Assembly: GCA_938027685.1 (NCBI GenBank)
Contig: CALJAM010000016.1
Span: 1 to 64,000 of the forward strand
Direction: 5' to 3'
Length of the DNA: 64,000 nucleotides
DNA from: an uncultured Bryobacteraceae bacterium
GTDB lineage: Bacteria; Acidobacteriota; Terriglobia; Bryobacterales; Bryobacteraceae
Positions 36,620 to 45,434 of the stretch are shown here, one piece after another (positions within the stretch are counted from its first letter, which is position 1; the number at the start of each line of letters is the position of its first letter). The notes under the pieces are model-generated. The model ran no database searches. It was given only the letters and a program-made list of their open reading frames with translations, and was not told where the DNA came from. The translations under genes were made by a program, and so were the position numbers.

Positions 36620-38332
36620 CTACCAGAAGATCAGATTGAGGGCAACGAAGCCCGCCCCCACCACGGCCGCCCAGAATCCGGGCCTCTGGAAAACCGGTAG
36701 GTGGCCGTGCGAGGGGATCTCCGTCAGACCGTAGACCAGGCCTACCAACTCCTTCTGGGGTTTGGGACGCGTGACCAGACTTACCGCGACCGTGACCACT
36801 ACATTGGCAACCAGCGTCCACATGGCGCGGTAGATGTTATCGGCCATGTCCTTGGCCTCCGGCGAAAACGCCACGTAGCGCACGGCCGAGGGGTCCAGCT
36901 TGACCCAGAGGAACAGCAGGAAGGAAACCACCATCCCCGCCAGAAGGCCCCAGAATCCGGCAGCCGGAGTGGCCCGCTTCCAGAGCATCCCCAGCAGCAC
37001 GGTGCCGAACATGGGGACCACGAAAATGACGAAGATGACCTGCGCGTAAACAATGATGCTGGAAAAGAACATCACTAAGTAAGCCGTGGCGATGCTCACG
37101 AAGACGCTCAAAATCGTGCACCAGCGCCCCATCGTGACGTAGTGCGCGTCTGAGGCCGTCTTGCGGATCAACGGGCGGTAAATATCGTAAGTCCAGACCG
37201 TCGCGAAGGCGCTGACGTTACCCGCCATGCCGGACATGAAGCCCGCGATCAGCGCCGTCACTCCCAGCCCCAGCAGGCCCGGGCCGCAGTAGCGCGCTAT
37301 CATCAGCGGCAGCACTTCGTTGTAGCTATGGGCGCCGGTAGCGATGGCTTCCGGCTCGCTCACCAGCGTGAAGGGCAACACCGCCCGGCCCAGCAGGCCG
37401 GGCAGGATGACGATGAGCGGCACCATCATCTTGAAGAAACCGCCGATCACGGTGCCCAGCTGGGCCGAGCGCAGATCGCGAGCAGCCATCACGCGCTGGA
37501 TGATCAAAAAGTCCGTGCACCAGTATCCGAACGAGATGGCCAGTCCCCAGCCGAATACGATCCCCGTCCAATGAATGCCCATCGGGTTGTCGGCGAACGA
37601 GCCGGTCGTGCGCCACATGTGAGTGAAATCCTGCCCGGGGAAGTTGGCTGCAATCCGCTCGACCATGCCCTTCCAACCCCCGGCTTCGATCAACCCCAGG
37701 ATGGGGACGATGAGGCTTCCCAGCCAGATCAGGAAAAACTGAAGGACCTCGTTGAAGATCGCCGACCGCAACCCACCGGCCATGACGTAAATGGCCACGG
37801 TGAGCGAGGAGACCCATATGGAGAAATGGATGTTCCAGCCCAGGATGACCTTCATGATGACGGCCATCGAGTACATGTTGATGCCGCTCATGAGAATGGT
37901 CATCACCGCGAAGGAGATGGCCGAAAGCGAGCGCGCTGCTTCTCCGTACCTCAGTTTCAGGTAGCCAGGCACGGAGTGCGTGCGGCATATGTAGTAAAAA
38001 GGCAGCATCACCAGAGCCAAAAACAGAATGGCCGGAATGGCGGCGATCCAGTAAGCGTGGCCCACCAGAATTCCGTACTGGTAGGTCGCCGCGGCGTAGC
38101 CCATGGTCTCGAGCGACCCTAGGTTGGCGGAGATGAAACTGAGTCCGGCAATCCAAGCCGTCATCTCGCGCCCGGCCATGAAGAAGTCTTCGCCCGTGCT
38201 GGCGAAACGCTTCAAATAGAGTCCGATGCCGAGCACCAGCGCGAAGTACAACACGACGATGACCAGATCGACGGGGCTCATCGTCAGCACGTGGGCGCCG
38301 GTGGCGGCGAGCAGGCACATGGGTAGGTTCAT
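36620..38332 (-). CDS. Sodium:solute symporter (SSS family)
   Basis: The 570-residue transporter has 13-14 membrane helices of the SSS (SglT/PutP) fold. Recognisable parts are the N-terminal FMAGREMTAWIAGLSFISANLG (substrate/Na+ site helix), RYGEAARSLSAISF, and GLGVTALIAGFMSGMAGNVSAFATVW, the family sodium-site helix. It probably takes up a sugar or related solute; the substrate is not defined. The ATG at 38332 was used; an ATG at 38281 (MSPVDLVIV) would match the family start better but has no ribosome binding site. Confidence 0.88.
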   Translation of the reverse strand: MNLPMCLLAATGAHVLTMSPVDLVIVVLYFALVLGIGLYLKRFASTGEDFFMAGREMTAWIAGLSFISANLGSLETMGYAAATYQYGILVGHAYWIAAIPAILFLALVMLPFYYICRTHSVPGYLKLRYGEAARSLSAISFAVMTILMSGINMYSMAVIMKVILGWNIHFSIWVSSLTVAIYVMAGGLRSAIFNEVLQFFLIWLGSLIVPILGLIEAGGWKGMVERIAANFPGQDFTHMWRTTGSFADNPMGIHWTGIVFGWGLAISFGYWCTDFLIIQRVMAARDLRSAQLGTVIGGFFKMMVPLIVILPGLLGRAVLPFTLVSEPEAIATGAHSYNEVLPLMIARYCGPGLLGLGVTALIAGFMSGMAGNVSAFATVWTYDIYRPLIRKTASDAHYVTMGRWCTILSVFVSIATAYLVMFFSSIIVYAQVIFVIFVVPMFGTVLLGMLWKRATPAAGFWGLLAGMVVSFLLFLWVKLDPSAVRYVAFSPEAKDMADNIYRAMWTLVANVVVTVAVSLVTRPKPQKELVGLVYGLTEIPSHGHLPVFQRPGFWAAVVGAGFVALNLIFW

Positions 38333-38356
38333 TTCCGGTTCGCGCGCAAGTCTCTC

Positions 38357-38382
38357 ATTCTACACTGGCGCAGAACCGGTTC
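38357..38382 (-). promoter_or_regulatory. Candidate promoter with LacI-type palindrome before the symporter
   Basis: On the minus strand TAGAAT (38357-38362) fits a -10 box 25 bases before the symporter ATG. A perfect 10-base palindrome GAACCGGTTC (38373-38382) lies just upstream in the -35/spacer region. AACCGGTT with a central CG step is typical of LacI-family operators, which suits a sugar-transport gene. No LacI gene is in the window. Confidence 0.4.
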
Positions 38383-38415
38383 ACTTGTACTTGGCCGGGT
38401 GCGGAAGCCTTGGTC

Positions 38416-38601
38416 TCACTGCCCGCCGTACTTGATGAGCAGCGACTGCACGCGCGAGAAGAGCACGCCCAGCGTCGGCGCCACGGGAGTCAGGATCGCT
38501 CCCGCCGCTACGGCCACGAAGCCGGCCATGAGCGCGTACTCGATCAGATCCTGACCGTCCTCGTCGTCCCAAAAGTGGCGTCGCCAATCCCCGACTTGCA
38601 T
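38416..38601 (-). CDS. Flp-family type IVb pilin
   Basis: The 61-residue protein has the Flp pilin pattern: a short positively charged leader, then DDEDGQDLIEYALMAGFVAVAAGAI, with the E and Y that follow the processing site, and a hydrophobic helix. Flp/Tad pilins are processed by TadV and form adhesive fibres. I chose the ATG at 38601 because GGAG is 8 bases upstream; GTG at 38607 is possible. No tad gene is visible nearby, so it is an orphan pilin. Confidence 0.8.
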   Translation of the reverse strand: MQVGDWRRHFWDDEDGQDLIEYALMAGFVAVAAGAILTPVAPTLGVLFSRVQSLLIKYGGQ

Positions 38602-38797
38602 GGGCACAGCTCCGTAACCTTATCGTGCGCCCGGCCGCCGGCCCCGGCAACCCGGTGATCCCCCGAAACACCGGCGGCAATCGACTGAAGTCACGCTGCC
38701 CTTCCTGCCTACGCCGTCGAGGCCCACGATGCGCCGAGCTGGGATTTCGGCCCCGAAAGCCTTCCTGATCCGTTATATTGCGTGGAGGGCAAGGGCC

Positions 38798-39016
38798 ATG
38801 CGCCTGCTGCTTCGCGAGATACGCGATTTGATCCGAGGCCCTGAGTTCCTCGCCATCTTGCTTATTTGCCTGCTGCTCGGCAGGGGCGGACCTGTGCACG
38901 TCTGGGTCGTCCAGGCTCCCCGATGGCTCGAGGATACCAGCGGCCGCCTTCTAACGGTCTGTCCCGGCGCCGAGGTCTTCGAAGCGCTTCGGCGAATCTT
39001 GCCGGTGCCGCAATGA
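38798..39016 (+). CDS. Short hypothetical protein
   Basis: A possible 72-residue protein begins at an ATG preceded by GTGGAGGG. It has one hydrophobic stretch (EFLAILLICLLLGRGG) and no similarity I recognise. It ends 39 bases before selD and could share its transcript. Real translation is uncertain, since it may be chance open frame in GC-rich DNA. Confidence 0.35.
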   Translation: MRLLLREIRDLIRGPEFLAILLICLLLGRGGPVHVWVVQAPRWLEDTSGRLLTVCPGAEVFEALRRILPVPQ

Positions 39017-39055
39017 AGCTCAACGTCGCCGGGCTTGCACGCTAAACTGTTTCCG

Positions 39056-40078
39056 ATGTCGCTGCGCAAGCTGACGGCGCACGTCAAGGCGGCCGGTTGA
39101 GCGTCCAAGCTGGGTCCGGGGTTCCTGGACCGGATACTCGCCGCGCTGCCGCGCGTGCCGGATGAGAACGTGCTCGTGGGTTTCGATACCGCGGACGATG
39201 CGGGTGTGTACAAACTGACGCCCGAGTTGGCTCTCGTGCAAACGGTGGATTTCTTCACGCCCATCGTGGACGAGCCCGCCGTTTTCGGGGCCATCGCGGC
39301 CGCCAATGCGCTCAGCGACATTTATGCCATGGGTGCGCGCCCGCTATGCGCTCTCTCGATCGTGGCGTACCCCGCTCGGGGAGACGTGGAGCTGCTGAGC
39401 GAGATCCTACGGGGCGGCGCGGAGAAGATGCGCGAGGCCGGCTGCGTGATTCTGGGTGGCCACAGCGTGGCTGACGAGGAGATCAAGTTCGGCTATGCGG
39501 TAACGGGCACGGTTCATCCGGAGCGCGTGCTGACCAACCGAGGCGCCCAGCCGGGCGACGCCCTGGTGCTCACCAAACCGCTCGGCACCGGCCTCATCTC
39601 TACCGCCCTCAAGCGCGGCATAGCCGAGCCCGCGCACGTGGAAGCCTCGGTGAGCTCCATGCTGGAACTGAACCGCGCAGCGAGCGAGGCACTGATCAGG
39701 CTGCGGGTGCACGCGTTGACCGACGTGACCGGCTTTGGACTGATCGGCCATGCCCGCGAAGTGGCGGTCGCAAGCGGCGTCACGCTCTCCATCGAGGCGT
39801 CCAGCGTGCCGTTGTTGCCCGGAGCTCTGCAATATGCCCGCGCGGGAGCCATTGCCGGCGGCTTGAAGAACAACCGCGAGTTCGCCTCCTGCGCCGTGGA
39901 GCTGGCGGGCGACATCGCGCCCGAACTGTTGGACGCCCTGTACGACCCGCAGACCTCCGGAGGCCTATTGGCTGCACTCCCCGAAGAGGACGCTCAACGA
40001 TTCCTGGCCGATTTCCCCCGGGCGCGCCGCGTTGGATCGGTGCTACCACGCGGGGAGCGGTGGGTCCGGATTGTATGA
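39056..40078 (+). CDS. selD: Selenide, water dikinase, predicted selenoprotein
   Basis: SelD makes selenophosphate from selenide and ATP, the selenium donor for Sec-tRNA and selenouridine. The frame from ATG 39056 has TGA as codon 15 (39098-39100): KAAG-U-ASKLGPG. Relatives have Cys here with K three residues later (Cys17/Lys20 in E. coli SelD), so Sec sits exactly at the catalytic position. The rest is normal: VGFDTADDAGVYKL, GAIAAANALSDIYAMGA, ILGGHSVADEEIKFGYAVTG, LTDVTGFGLIGHAREV. Total 340 residues counting Sec. A SECIS-like hairpin follows the TGA. Standard gene finders would cut the first 33 codons and start at 39155. It overlaps pyrF by 4 bases. Confidence 0.88.
39113..39131 (+). promoter_or_regulatory. 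Putative bacterial SECIS hairpin in selD
   Basis: In the mRNA GGUCC (39113-39117) pairs with GGACC (39127-39131). The nine-base loop GGGGUUCCU can form an inner GG/CC pair with loop GGUU and a bulged U at 39126. The hairpin begins 12 bases after the UGA, near the 11 bases of E. coli fdhF, and the loop starts with G, as the bacterial consensus asks. Extra pairing UCC/GGA below is possible. Confidence 0.65.
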
Positions 40079-40770
40079 ATCCTGTCCCTATCATCGTTGC
40101 GCTCGATTTCGATTCCGCCGAGCCGGCGCGCGAGTTGGTGGATCGCCTGGGTCCGGTGATCTCCTTTTACAAAGTCGGACTGGAACTTTACGCGGCCGCG
40201 GGCATGGATTTCGTGCGCGAGCTGGTGGCGCGCGGCAAAGACGTCTTTCTCGACCTGAAGCTTTACGACATCGGGGAGACGGTGAAGCGCGCCACCGCCC
40301 AGGTGGCCCGCAGCGGCGCGCGCTTCCTGACGATCCACGGCAGCAAGGCCGTGATGCGCGCCGCGGTCGAGGGGCGCGGATCGGCGCCTTTGAAGCTGCT
40401 GGCCGTCACCGTGCTGACCAGCTTCGATCAGGAGGATCTCGCCGATTTGGGCTACCCCTGTGACGTGGCGGAATTGGTCCGCCTGCGCGTTCGAGCGGCC
40501 ATGGAGGCAGGCGTGGACGGCATCGTCTGCTCTCCGCTGGAAGTCGCCGCCGTGCGGGCGCTGGCGCCGGGCGCCATCTTGGTCACGCCCGGCGTGCGCT
40601 CGGCCGGTGCGGCGAAAGGGGACCAAAAGCGCGTGGCTACGCCCGCCGAAGCCATCCGCGCGGGCGCCGATTACTTGGTGATCGGCCGGCAGATCACGCG
40701 CGCAGCCGACCCGCGTCAGGAGGCGCTCAGAATCCTCGAGGAAATCCGGACGGCCCAATCCGCCAGTTGA
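40075..40770 (+). CDS. pyrF: Orotidine-5'-phosphate decarboxylase
   Basis: The 231-residue enzyme decarboxylates OMP to UMP. The family blocks are IIVALDFDSAEPAR, KVGLELYAAAG, VFLDLKLYDIGETVKRA (catalytic DxKxxD), DGIVCSPLEVAAVR and TPGVRSAGAAKGDQKRVATP. The ATG at 40075 overlaps the selD stop (ATGA). Other pyr genes lie 28 kb away in this window. Its end overlaps the convergent ctaF gene by 55 bases. Confidence 0.95.
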   Translation: MNPVPIIVALDFDSAEPARELVDRLGPVISFYKVGLELYAAAGMDFVRELVARGKDVFLDLKLYDIGETVKRATAQVARSGARFLTIHGSKAVMRAAVEGRGSAPLKLLAVTVLTSFDQEDLADLGYPCDVAELVRLRVRAAMEAGVDGIVCSPLEVAAVRALAPGAILVTPGVRSAGAAKGDQKRVATPAEAIRAGADYLVIGRQITRAADPRQEALRILEEIRTAQSAS

Positions 40771-41084
40771 GCCGTCAGACCCGGCTCCACAGGTTCACGC
40801 GCCAGCGTGTCCAGAAAACAAAGCATCAGGAAAATGCCCAGCATGGCCAGCCCCACCACGAAAATGATCGCGTTGATCGGCCTTTCGTGACGCAGGTGCA
40901 TGAAGTAAAGCGCCACCAGCGAAGCTTTCGCGCTGGCGATGGTCAGGGCAATCACAACGTTGACAAAAGCTGAGCCGAAATGCACGCCCGCGGCGACCAC
41001 CGTGATCACGGTAAGAACCAGCAGGGCGCTGAGGACTGCCAAATAAGTGCGTGGCGCTCTCTCTGCTGCGCTGTGAGCTTTCAT
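40716..41084 (-). CDS. ctaF: Cytochrome c oxidase subunit IV (prokaryotic type)
   Basis: The 122-residue protein has three membrane helices and the COX4_pro pattern (YLAVLSALLVLTVITVVAAG, ASAKASLVALYFMHLRHE). It is the last gene of the act-cta operon, 8 bases after ctaE. I chose the ATG at 41084, as upstream residues are antisense shadow sequence. The C-terminal tail overlaps pyrF by 55 bases, so its last 18 residues are constrained by both frames. Confidence 0.85.
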   Translation of the reverse strand: MKAHSAAERAPRTYLAVLSALLVLTVITVVAAGVHFGSAFVNVVIALTIASAKASLVALYFMHLRHERPINAIIFVVGLAMLGIFLMLCFLDTLAREPVEPGLTAQLADWAVRISSRILSAS

Positions 41085-41092
41085 GCCGACCT

Positions 41093-41758
41093 CTAACTGA
41101 TCAGATAAAGCAGCGGAAACAGGTAGATCCAAATCATGTCCACCAGGTGCCAGTAAAGACCCGCAATTTCCACCGGGTTGTAGTATGCGGGAGAGAAATG
41201 CCCTCGCAACGCGCGCCGCAGCAGCCACCCGATCGTAACCATTCCGGCCACGACGTGAAGGCCGTGGAGCCCGGTCATCACGAAGTAAAGGCTGAAAAAC
41301 ATGTGCACGCCGGGCACCGGATCGCCCTTGTGACTGTAAAACCGTCCCGGAAGAAGGCCCTCGTGGAATTTGTGCGAGTACTCCACATACTTTACGCCCA
41401 GAAAGACCGCCGCCAGGGCCAGCGTGGCTAGCAAGAACCGGACCAGCCGCTTTCTCTCGCCTGTCCGGGCGCTGTGCACCGCCATGGCCATGGTGAAGCT
41501 GGAAACCAGCAAAACCACGGTGTTCAGCGCGCCCAGCCAGCGGTCAAGGTAAGTGTGGCCGTGATGAAACGCGTCCGGGTGCAGCATTCGGAGAATGCCG
41601 TAACCCGTGAAGAGGCCGCCGAACAGCAGGATTTCGGTGACCAGGAACAGCCACATCCCGATCTTGGCCGCCTCGGCCTGCTGCACCGGTTCGTGGAAGT
41701 GATGCTGTAAAAAGGGCGCGTGGGCCTGCGACTCGGCCGTGGCCTGCGGTGTGCTCAT
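41093..41758 (-). CDS. ctaE: Cytochrome c oxidase subunit III
   Basis: The 221-residue subunit has about five to six helices. Typical blocks are [61 protein letters not shown] and [18 protein letters not shown]. It stabilises the catalytic subunit. The start ATG overlaps the ctaD stop by 4 bases. Confidence 0.94.
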   Translation of the reverse strand: MSTPQATAESQAHAPFLQHHFHEPVQQAEAAKIGMWLFLVTEILLFGGLFTGYGILRMLHPDAFHHGHTYLDRWLGALNTVVLLVSSFTMAMAVHSARTGERKRLVRFLLATLALAAVFLGVKYVEYSHKFHEGLLPGRFYSHKGDPVPGVHMFFSLYFVMTGLHGLHVVAGMVTIGWLLRRALRGHFSPAYYNPVEIAGLYWHLVDMIWIYLFPLLYLIS

Positions 41759-43368
41759 GCGGACCTCGCTACCGTCTCTTCTTCCGTCTCCAGCGGCGGG
41801 AAATCGTACGGCCCCCGGTCGACGACGGGCTGCTCGAGGAAATTATGAGTCGGCGGCGGAGACGTGGTCTGCCACTCCAAGGTCATGCCGCCCCAGGGGT
41901 TGGGAGGCGCCTCGGGCTTCCGGCGCAGGGAAGCCAGCAGGTAGCCGGCTACGATCAGCAGGCCCAGCGCCAGCACCCACGAGCCCACTGTGGAGAGCAC
42001 GTGCAACGCCTGAAATTCGGGCAGGTAATTGTAGTAGCGGCGCGGCATGCCGCGACTGCCCAGCACGAACTGGCTCAGAAACGTCGCGTTAAAACCTATG
42101 AACACCAAAGCGGCGGCGACCCGCGCTGCCGTCTCCGAGTACATCCGTCCGAACATCTTGGGCCACCAGTAATGAAGACCGGCCAGAAAGGCGATAAATG
42201 TCCCGCCCATCATGACGTAGTGGAAGTGAGCGACCACAAAGTAAGTGTCGTGCAGATGAACGTCGGTCGCAAGGCTCCCTAGGAACAAACCGGTAAGCCC
42301 CCCGATCGCGAACAGCAGCAGGAAAGTGATCGCATAGATCATCGGGGCTTGCAGGCGGATGGAGCCCTTGTACATCGTGGCGACCCAGTTGAAGACCTTG
42401 ACCGCGGAGGGAATCGCCACCAGGAAGGTGAGGAAGGAAAAGATGGCGGAAGCCAGCACCGACTGGCCGCTCACGAACATGTGATGCCCCCAGACCAGAA
42501 AGCTCACCCCGGCGATGGCCACACTGGAGAAGGCGATGGCCCGGTAGCCGAAAATCGGGCGTTGCGAAAAGACGGGGATCACCTCGGAGATGATGGCCAT
42601 GCCCGGCAGGATCATGATGTAAACGGCGGGGTGAGAGTAGAACCAGAAGAAGTGCTGAAAGAGCACGGGATCGCCGCCGAGTTTGGGGTCGAAGATGCCC
42701 ACTCCGAAGACGCGCTCGAGGAACAGCAGCAGCACCGTGATGCCCAGCACCGGCGTGGCCAGGATCTGGATGATGGCGGTCGCGTACATGCCCCAGACGA
42801 ACAGCGGCATGCGGAACCAATTCATGCCCGGCGCACGCAGTTTGTGCGTAGTGGCGATGAAGTTGATGCCCGTAAAAATGGAGGAGAAACCGAGGACGAA
42901 CACGGCCAGAGTGACGAGATTGACGGCCCCCCCGGTGGATGTGCTGTAAGGCGTGTAGAAGGTCCAGCCGGTATCGATGCCGCCCGTAACAAGAGAGGCG
43001 AGCGCCATGATCGCCCCAGCCACATAGAGGTAGTAACTGGCCAGGTTCAACCGCGGGAAGGCTACGTCTTTGGCGCCCAGCAAAAGCGGCAATACGAAGT
43101 TGCCCAGCGCCGCCGGTATCGAGGGGATGATGAAGAGAAAAATCATCACGGCGCCGTGCAGCGTAAACACCTTGTTATAGGTGTCGGCGTCCATCAACGT
43201 CTTCTGCGGGGTGATGAGCTCCAGTCGGATGAGCATCGCCAGCACGCCGCCCAAAAAGAAGGCCAGCAGCGTGGACCACAGGTACATGACGCCGATGCGC
43301 TTGTGGTCCAGCGTGAACAGCCAGGAACGAAGCCCGCGGGTCTCGGTCAGGTAGTTGGCTCCGGTCAT
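41755..43368 (-). CDS. ctaD: Cytochrome c oxidase subunit I (A2-type, caa3)
   Basis: The 537-residue catalytic subunit has 12 helices. The high-spin heme/CuB ligands are in [25 protein letters not shown] and [12 protein letters not shown]. The D-channel glutamate of A1 oxidases (HPEVY) is absent; the YSHPxV motif marks the A2 subfamily, as in Thermus and Rhodothermus caa3 oxidases. The helix with [13 protein letters not shown] holds the heme a low-spin ligand. It overlaps ctaC and ctaE by 4 bases each. Confidence 0.96.
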   Translation of the reverse strand: MTGANYLTETRGLRSWLFTLDHKRIGVMYLWSTLLAFFLGGVLAMLIRLELITPQKTLMDADTYNKVFTLHGAVMIFLFIIPSIPAALGNFVLPLLLGAKDVAFPRLNLASYYLYVAGAIMALASLVTGGIDTGWTFYTPYSTSTGGAVNLVTLAVFVLGFSSIFTGINFIATTHKLRAPGMNWFRMPLFVWGMYATAIIQILATPVLGITVLLLFLERVFGVGIFDPKLGGDPVLFQHFFWFYSHPAVYIMILPGMAIISEVIPVFSQRPIFGYRAIAFSSVAIAGVSFLVWGHHMFVSGQSVLASAIFSFLTFLVAIPSAVKVFNWVATMYKGSIRLQAPMIYAITFLLLFAIGGLTGLFLGSLATDVHLHDTYFVVAHFHYVMMGGTFIAFLAGLHYWWPKMFGRMYSETAARVAAALVFIGFNATFLSQFVLGSRGMPRRYYNYLPEFQALHVLSTVGSWVLALGLLIVAGYLLASLRRKPEAPPNPWGGMTLEWQTTSPPPTHNFLEQPVVDRGPYDFPPLETEEETVARSA

Positions 43369-44306
43369 TTCTGCTCCTTGATAAACTCGATGAGGGCGTT
43401 GATCTCGCGCTCACCGAGCAGGCCCTGGAAAGTCGGCATGACCGGCTGGTAGCCGGCGACGACCTCGGTCTGTGGTTGGAGGATCGAACGGCGGAGATAG
43501 TCTTCGTCCGCAGTGACGGTCCGGCCGTCGCTCAGGCGTACCGGCTTTCCGAAGATGCCCTTGAAGCTGGGTCCCTCCAGCCGGCTGCCGTCGAGCGAGT
43601 GGCAAACTTCGCAACCGTACCGGGTGTAGAGCAGGCGCCCGAATTCAACCAGGGGCATGCCTTCACCCAAGCCCCCGCCGCTCTCCAGCCACGAGCGGTA
43701 TTCCTCATCGCTCACCGCGTGGATGACTCCCAGCATGTCGGAGTGGCCGCGGCCGCAATATTCGGTACACAGAATCCGATGAGCGCCCGGTTCGGTGACT
43801 TCGAACCAGAGTTGCGTGTAGCGGCTCGGCAACACGTCCTGCTTGATGCGGAAACTCGGCACGTAGAAGCTGTGGATGACGTCCTCGGAGATCATCACCA
43901 GCTTGACGGGCTTGCCGACCGGAACGCGGATCTCGTTTACCGTGCGGAGCCCGTTGGGATACTCGAACTGCCACAGCCATTTCTTGGCCACGACCTTGAT
44001 TTCCAGGGCGTCCGCCGGCGGCACGGCCGCGCTGATATAGCCGTGGAAGCCCCAGAAAAAGATGACGATGACCAGCGCCAAAGGGATCAGGCTCCAAAGA
44101 AGTTCCAGCGCGGTGTTATGCGTGGGCGCCGCGCCCCGCCGAACGCGGCTGCCCTGTCGGTAACGGATCACGAACCAGGCCGTAAGGGCTGCAATCAGCA
44201 GGAAGAAGAAGGCTGAGAGCCCGAGCAGGAAGTAGAAGAGAGAGTCCACGTCCCGTGCGACCGTGCTGGCCGCCGCGGGCATCAGCAGCTCACGCAACCG
44301 GCTCAT
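43365..44306 (-). CDS. ctaC: Cytochrome c oxidase subunit II with fused cytochrome c
   Basis: The 313-residue subunit has two N-terminal helices, a cupredoxin domain with the CuA site ([11 protein letters not shown] and [12 protein letters not shown], giving H, C, C, H, M ligands), and a C-terminal cytochrome c domain with CEVCH heme motif and a late Met (QPVMPTFQG). This is the caa3 architecture: electrons come from the ActE/ActA heme proteins or a soluble cytochrome. The ATG at 44306 was chosen; it overlaps the sco stop by 4 bases. Confidence 0.95.
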   Translation of the reverse strand: MSRLRELLMPAAASTVARDVDSLFYFLLGLSAFFFLLIAALTAWFVIRYRQGSRVRRGAAPTHNTALELLWSLIPLALVIVIFFWGFHGYISAAVPPADALEIKVVAKKWLWQFEYPNGLRTVNEIRVPVGKPVKLVMISEDVIHSFYVPSFRIKQDVLPSRYTQLWFEVTEPGAHRILCTEYCGRGHSDMLGVIHAVSDEEYRSWLESGGGLGEGMPLVEFGRLLYTRYGCEVCHSLDGSRLEGPSFKGIFGKPVRLSDGRTVTADEDYLRRSILQPQTEVVAGYQPVMPTFQGLLGEREINALIEFIKEQK

Positions 44307-45112
44307 CGGACGGCCTTCTCCCCGCTGCGCAGCAGCTGGGCGTCGCGGCGCCACAATCGCACCAGCACCACGGCCAACACCAGTGTGCTCAGCAACGCTC
44401 CGGCGCGCATGAAGTTGGTGGCGAACAGTACGTACGAGCGCGCCTGAGGATCGTAGTGAAAACAGAAAAGCAGCAGCCGGTCCACGCTGAACCCCCCGCG
44501 CGACTGCGCGGCCTCGGCCAGCGCCAGCCGCACGTCACGCGGCTTGAAGCGCACGCCGTAGAGATAGCGCGCCGGTTTTCCCTCCGGCGTGAGGATCATG
44601 ATGGCGGCCGCATGCGCATATTGCCGCGTACGCTCGTCATAGCGATAGTGGAAGCCGACCTGTTCCGCGAGTTTCTTGACATTGCCGCGGTAGTCGACCA
44701 GAAAGTGCCATCCCGGCGCAGGGCGACCGTAACTTTCCAGGTAGGCCGCCCGCTTGCGACGCGCCAGATCGAAGGTTTCTGAAGGATCGATGCTGATCGT
44801 AACGACCTCGAAATCCTTTCCCGGCGTGCCCGGGATCTCCCGCAGCGCGTCCGTTTGCCCGTTCAGGATGAGGTTGCAGAGCGAAGGGCAGGAATAATAG
44901 ACCAGGTTGAGGATCACCGGCCGACCCTTGCGAAAGAATTCGGCCAACCGCACCGGGTAACCGTCTTCGGCTATGAACTCGAGGCTCAGGTCCGCCGGCT
45001 GACCGATCTTCTCCTCTATGCCCACACCCTCCAGCTCGTCGGGTAACTTCGACTGGCAGACCGCCGAAGCGGCGGCCAGCAGAACCAGGATGGTCAGTCG
45101 ACTAACGCGCAC
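44303..45112 (-). CDS. SCO1/SenC-type copper chaperone
   Basis: The 269-residue protein has a signal peptide, a thioredoxin-like SCO domain with C75 and C79 (YYSCPSLCN) and the third copper ligand H167 (QYAHAAAIM), and a C-terminal membrane helix (ALLSTLVLAVVLVRLW) that puts the domain in the periplasm. SCO inserts copper into the CuA site of subunit II, which is encoded next. It overlaps ctaC by 4 bases and the small protein at 45102 by 11. Confidence 0.93.
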   Translation of the reverse strand: MRVSRLTILVLLAAASAVCQSKLPDELEGVGIEEKIGQPADLSLEFIAEDGYPVRLAEFFRKGRPVILNLVYYSCPSLCNLILNGQTDALREIPGTPGKDFEVVTISIDPSETFDLARRKRAAYLESYGRPAPGWHFLVDYRGNVKKLAEQVGFHYRYDERTRQYAHAAAIMILTPEGKPARYLYGVRFKPRDVRLALAEAAQSRGGFSVDRLLLFCFHYDPQARSYVLFATNFMRAGALLSTLVLAVVLVRLWRRDAQLLRSGEKAVR

Positions 45113-45434
45113 GGTCTCCTCCCCTCTCGCGAATCACCAATTCCATCGCCTGCCGGATCGGAATGCGCACGATCCCCTTCTCGCGATCGACGTACCCGTA
45201 AGAGTTCAGCTCGGCGTCCTCGCGGGCGCGAAGGCTGCGCAGATCTTCGGAAACCGGCTCGATCTGACGGACAAATACCTGACGCTCGCGTGCGTAATCC
45301 ACATAGGCTTGCAAGGCCAGAATTACGACCGCCAGGAAGGCCAGTGTCAAAGCACCGAACACTACGATCAGCCGCGCGCGAGGCTCGCTCGTGTCGTAAC
45401 CGGGTTGAGTGGAAGCTGAGGGCTGCTCAGACAT
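45102..45434 (-). CDS. Small membrane-anchored protein between actF and sco
   Basis: The 110-residue protein has one membrane helix (LIVVFGALTLAFLAVVILALQAYV, residues about 22-45) and a charged C-terminal part with a YG-Y-DREKGIVRIPIRQAMELV segment. That segment resembles the membrane-attached small proteins found at the same place in act/cta clusters of related bacteria, where it has no assigned function. It overlaps actF by 8 and sco by 11 bases, so it is part of the operon. Confidence 0.75.
   Translation of the reverse strand: MSEQPSASTQPGYDTSEPRARLIVVFGALTLAFLAVVILALQAYVDYARERQVFVRQIEPVSEDLRSLRAREDAELNSYGYVDREKGIVRIPIRQAMELVIRERGGDRAR

Noticed and set aside
39155-40078. Starting selD downstream of the TGA
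   Set aside because: The upstream residues match SelD, including the position of the catalytic Cys and the following Lys; the shorter form would lack the active site.
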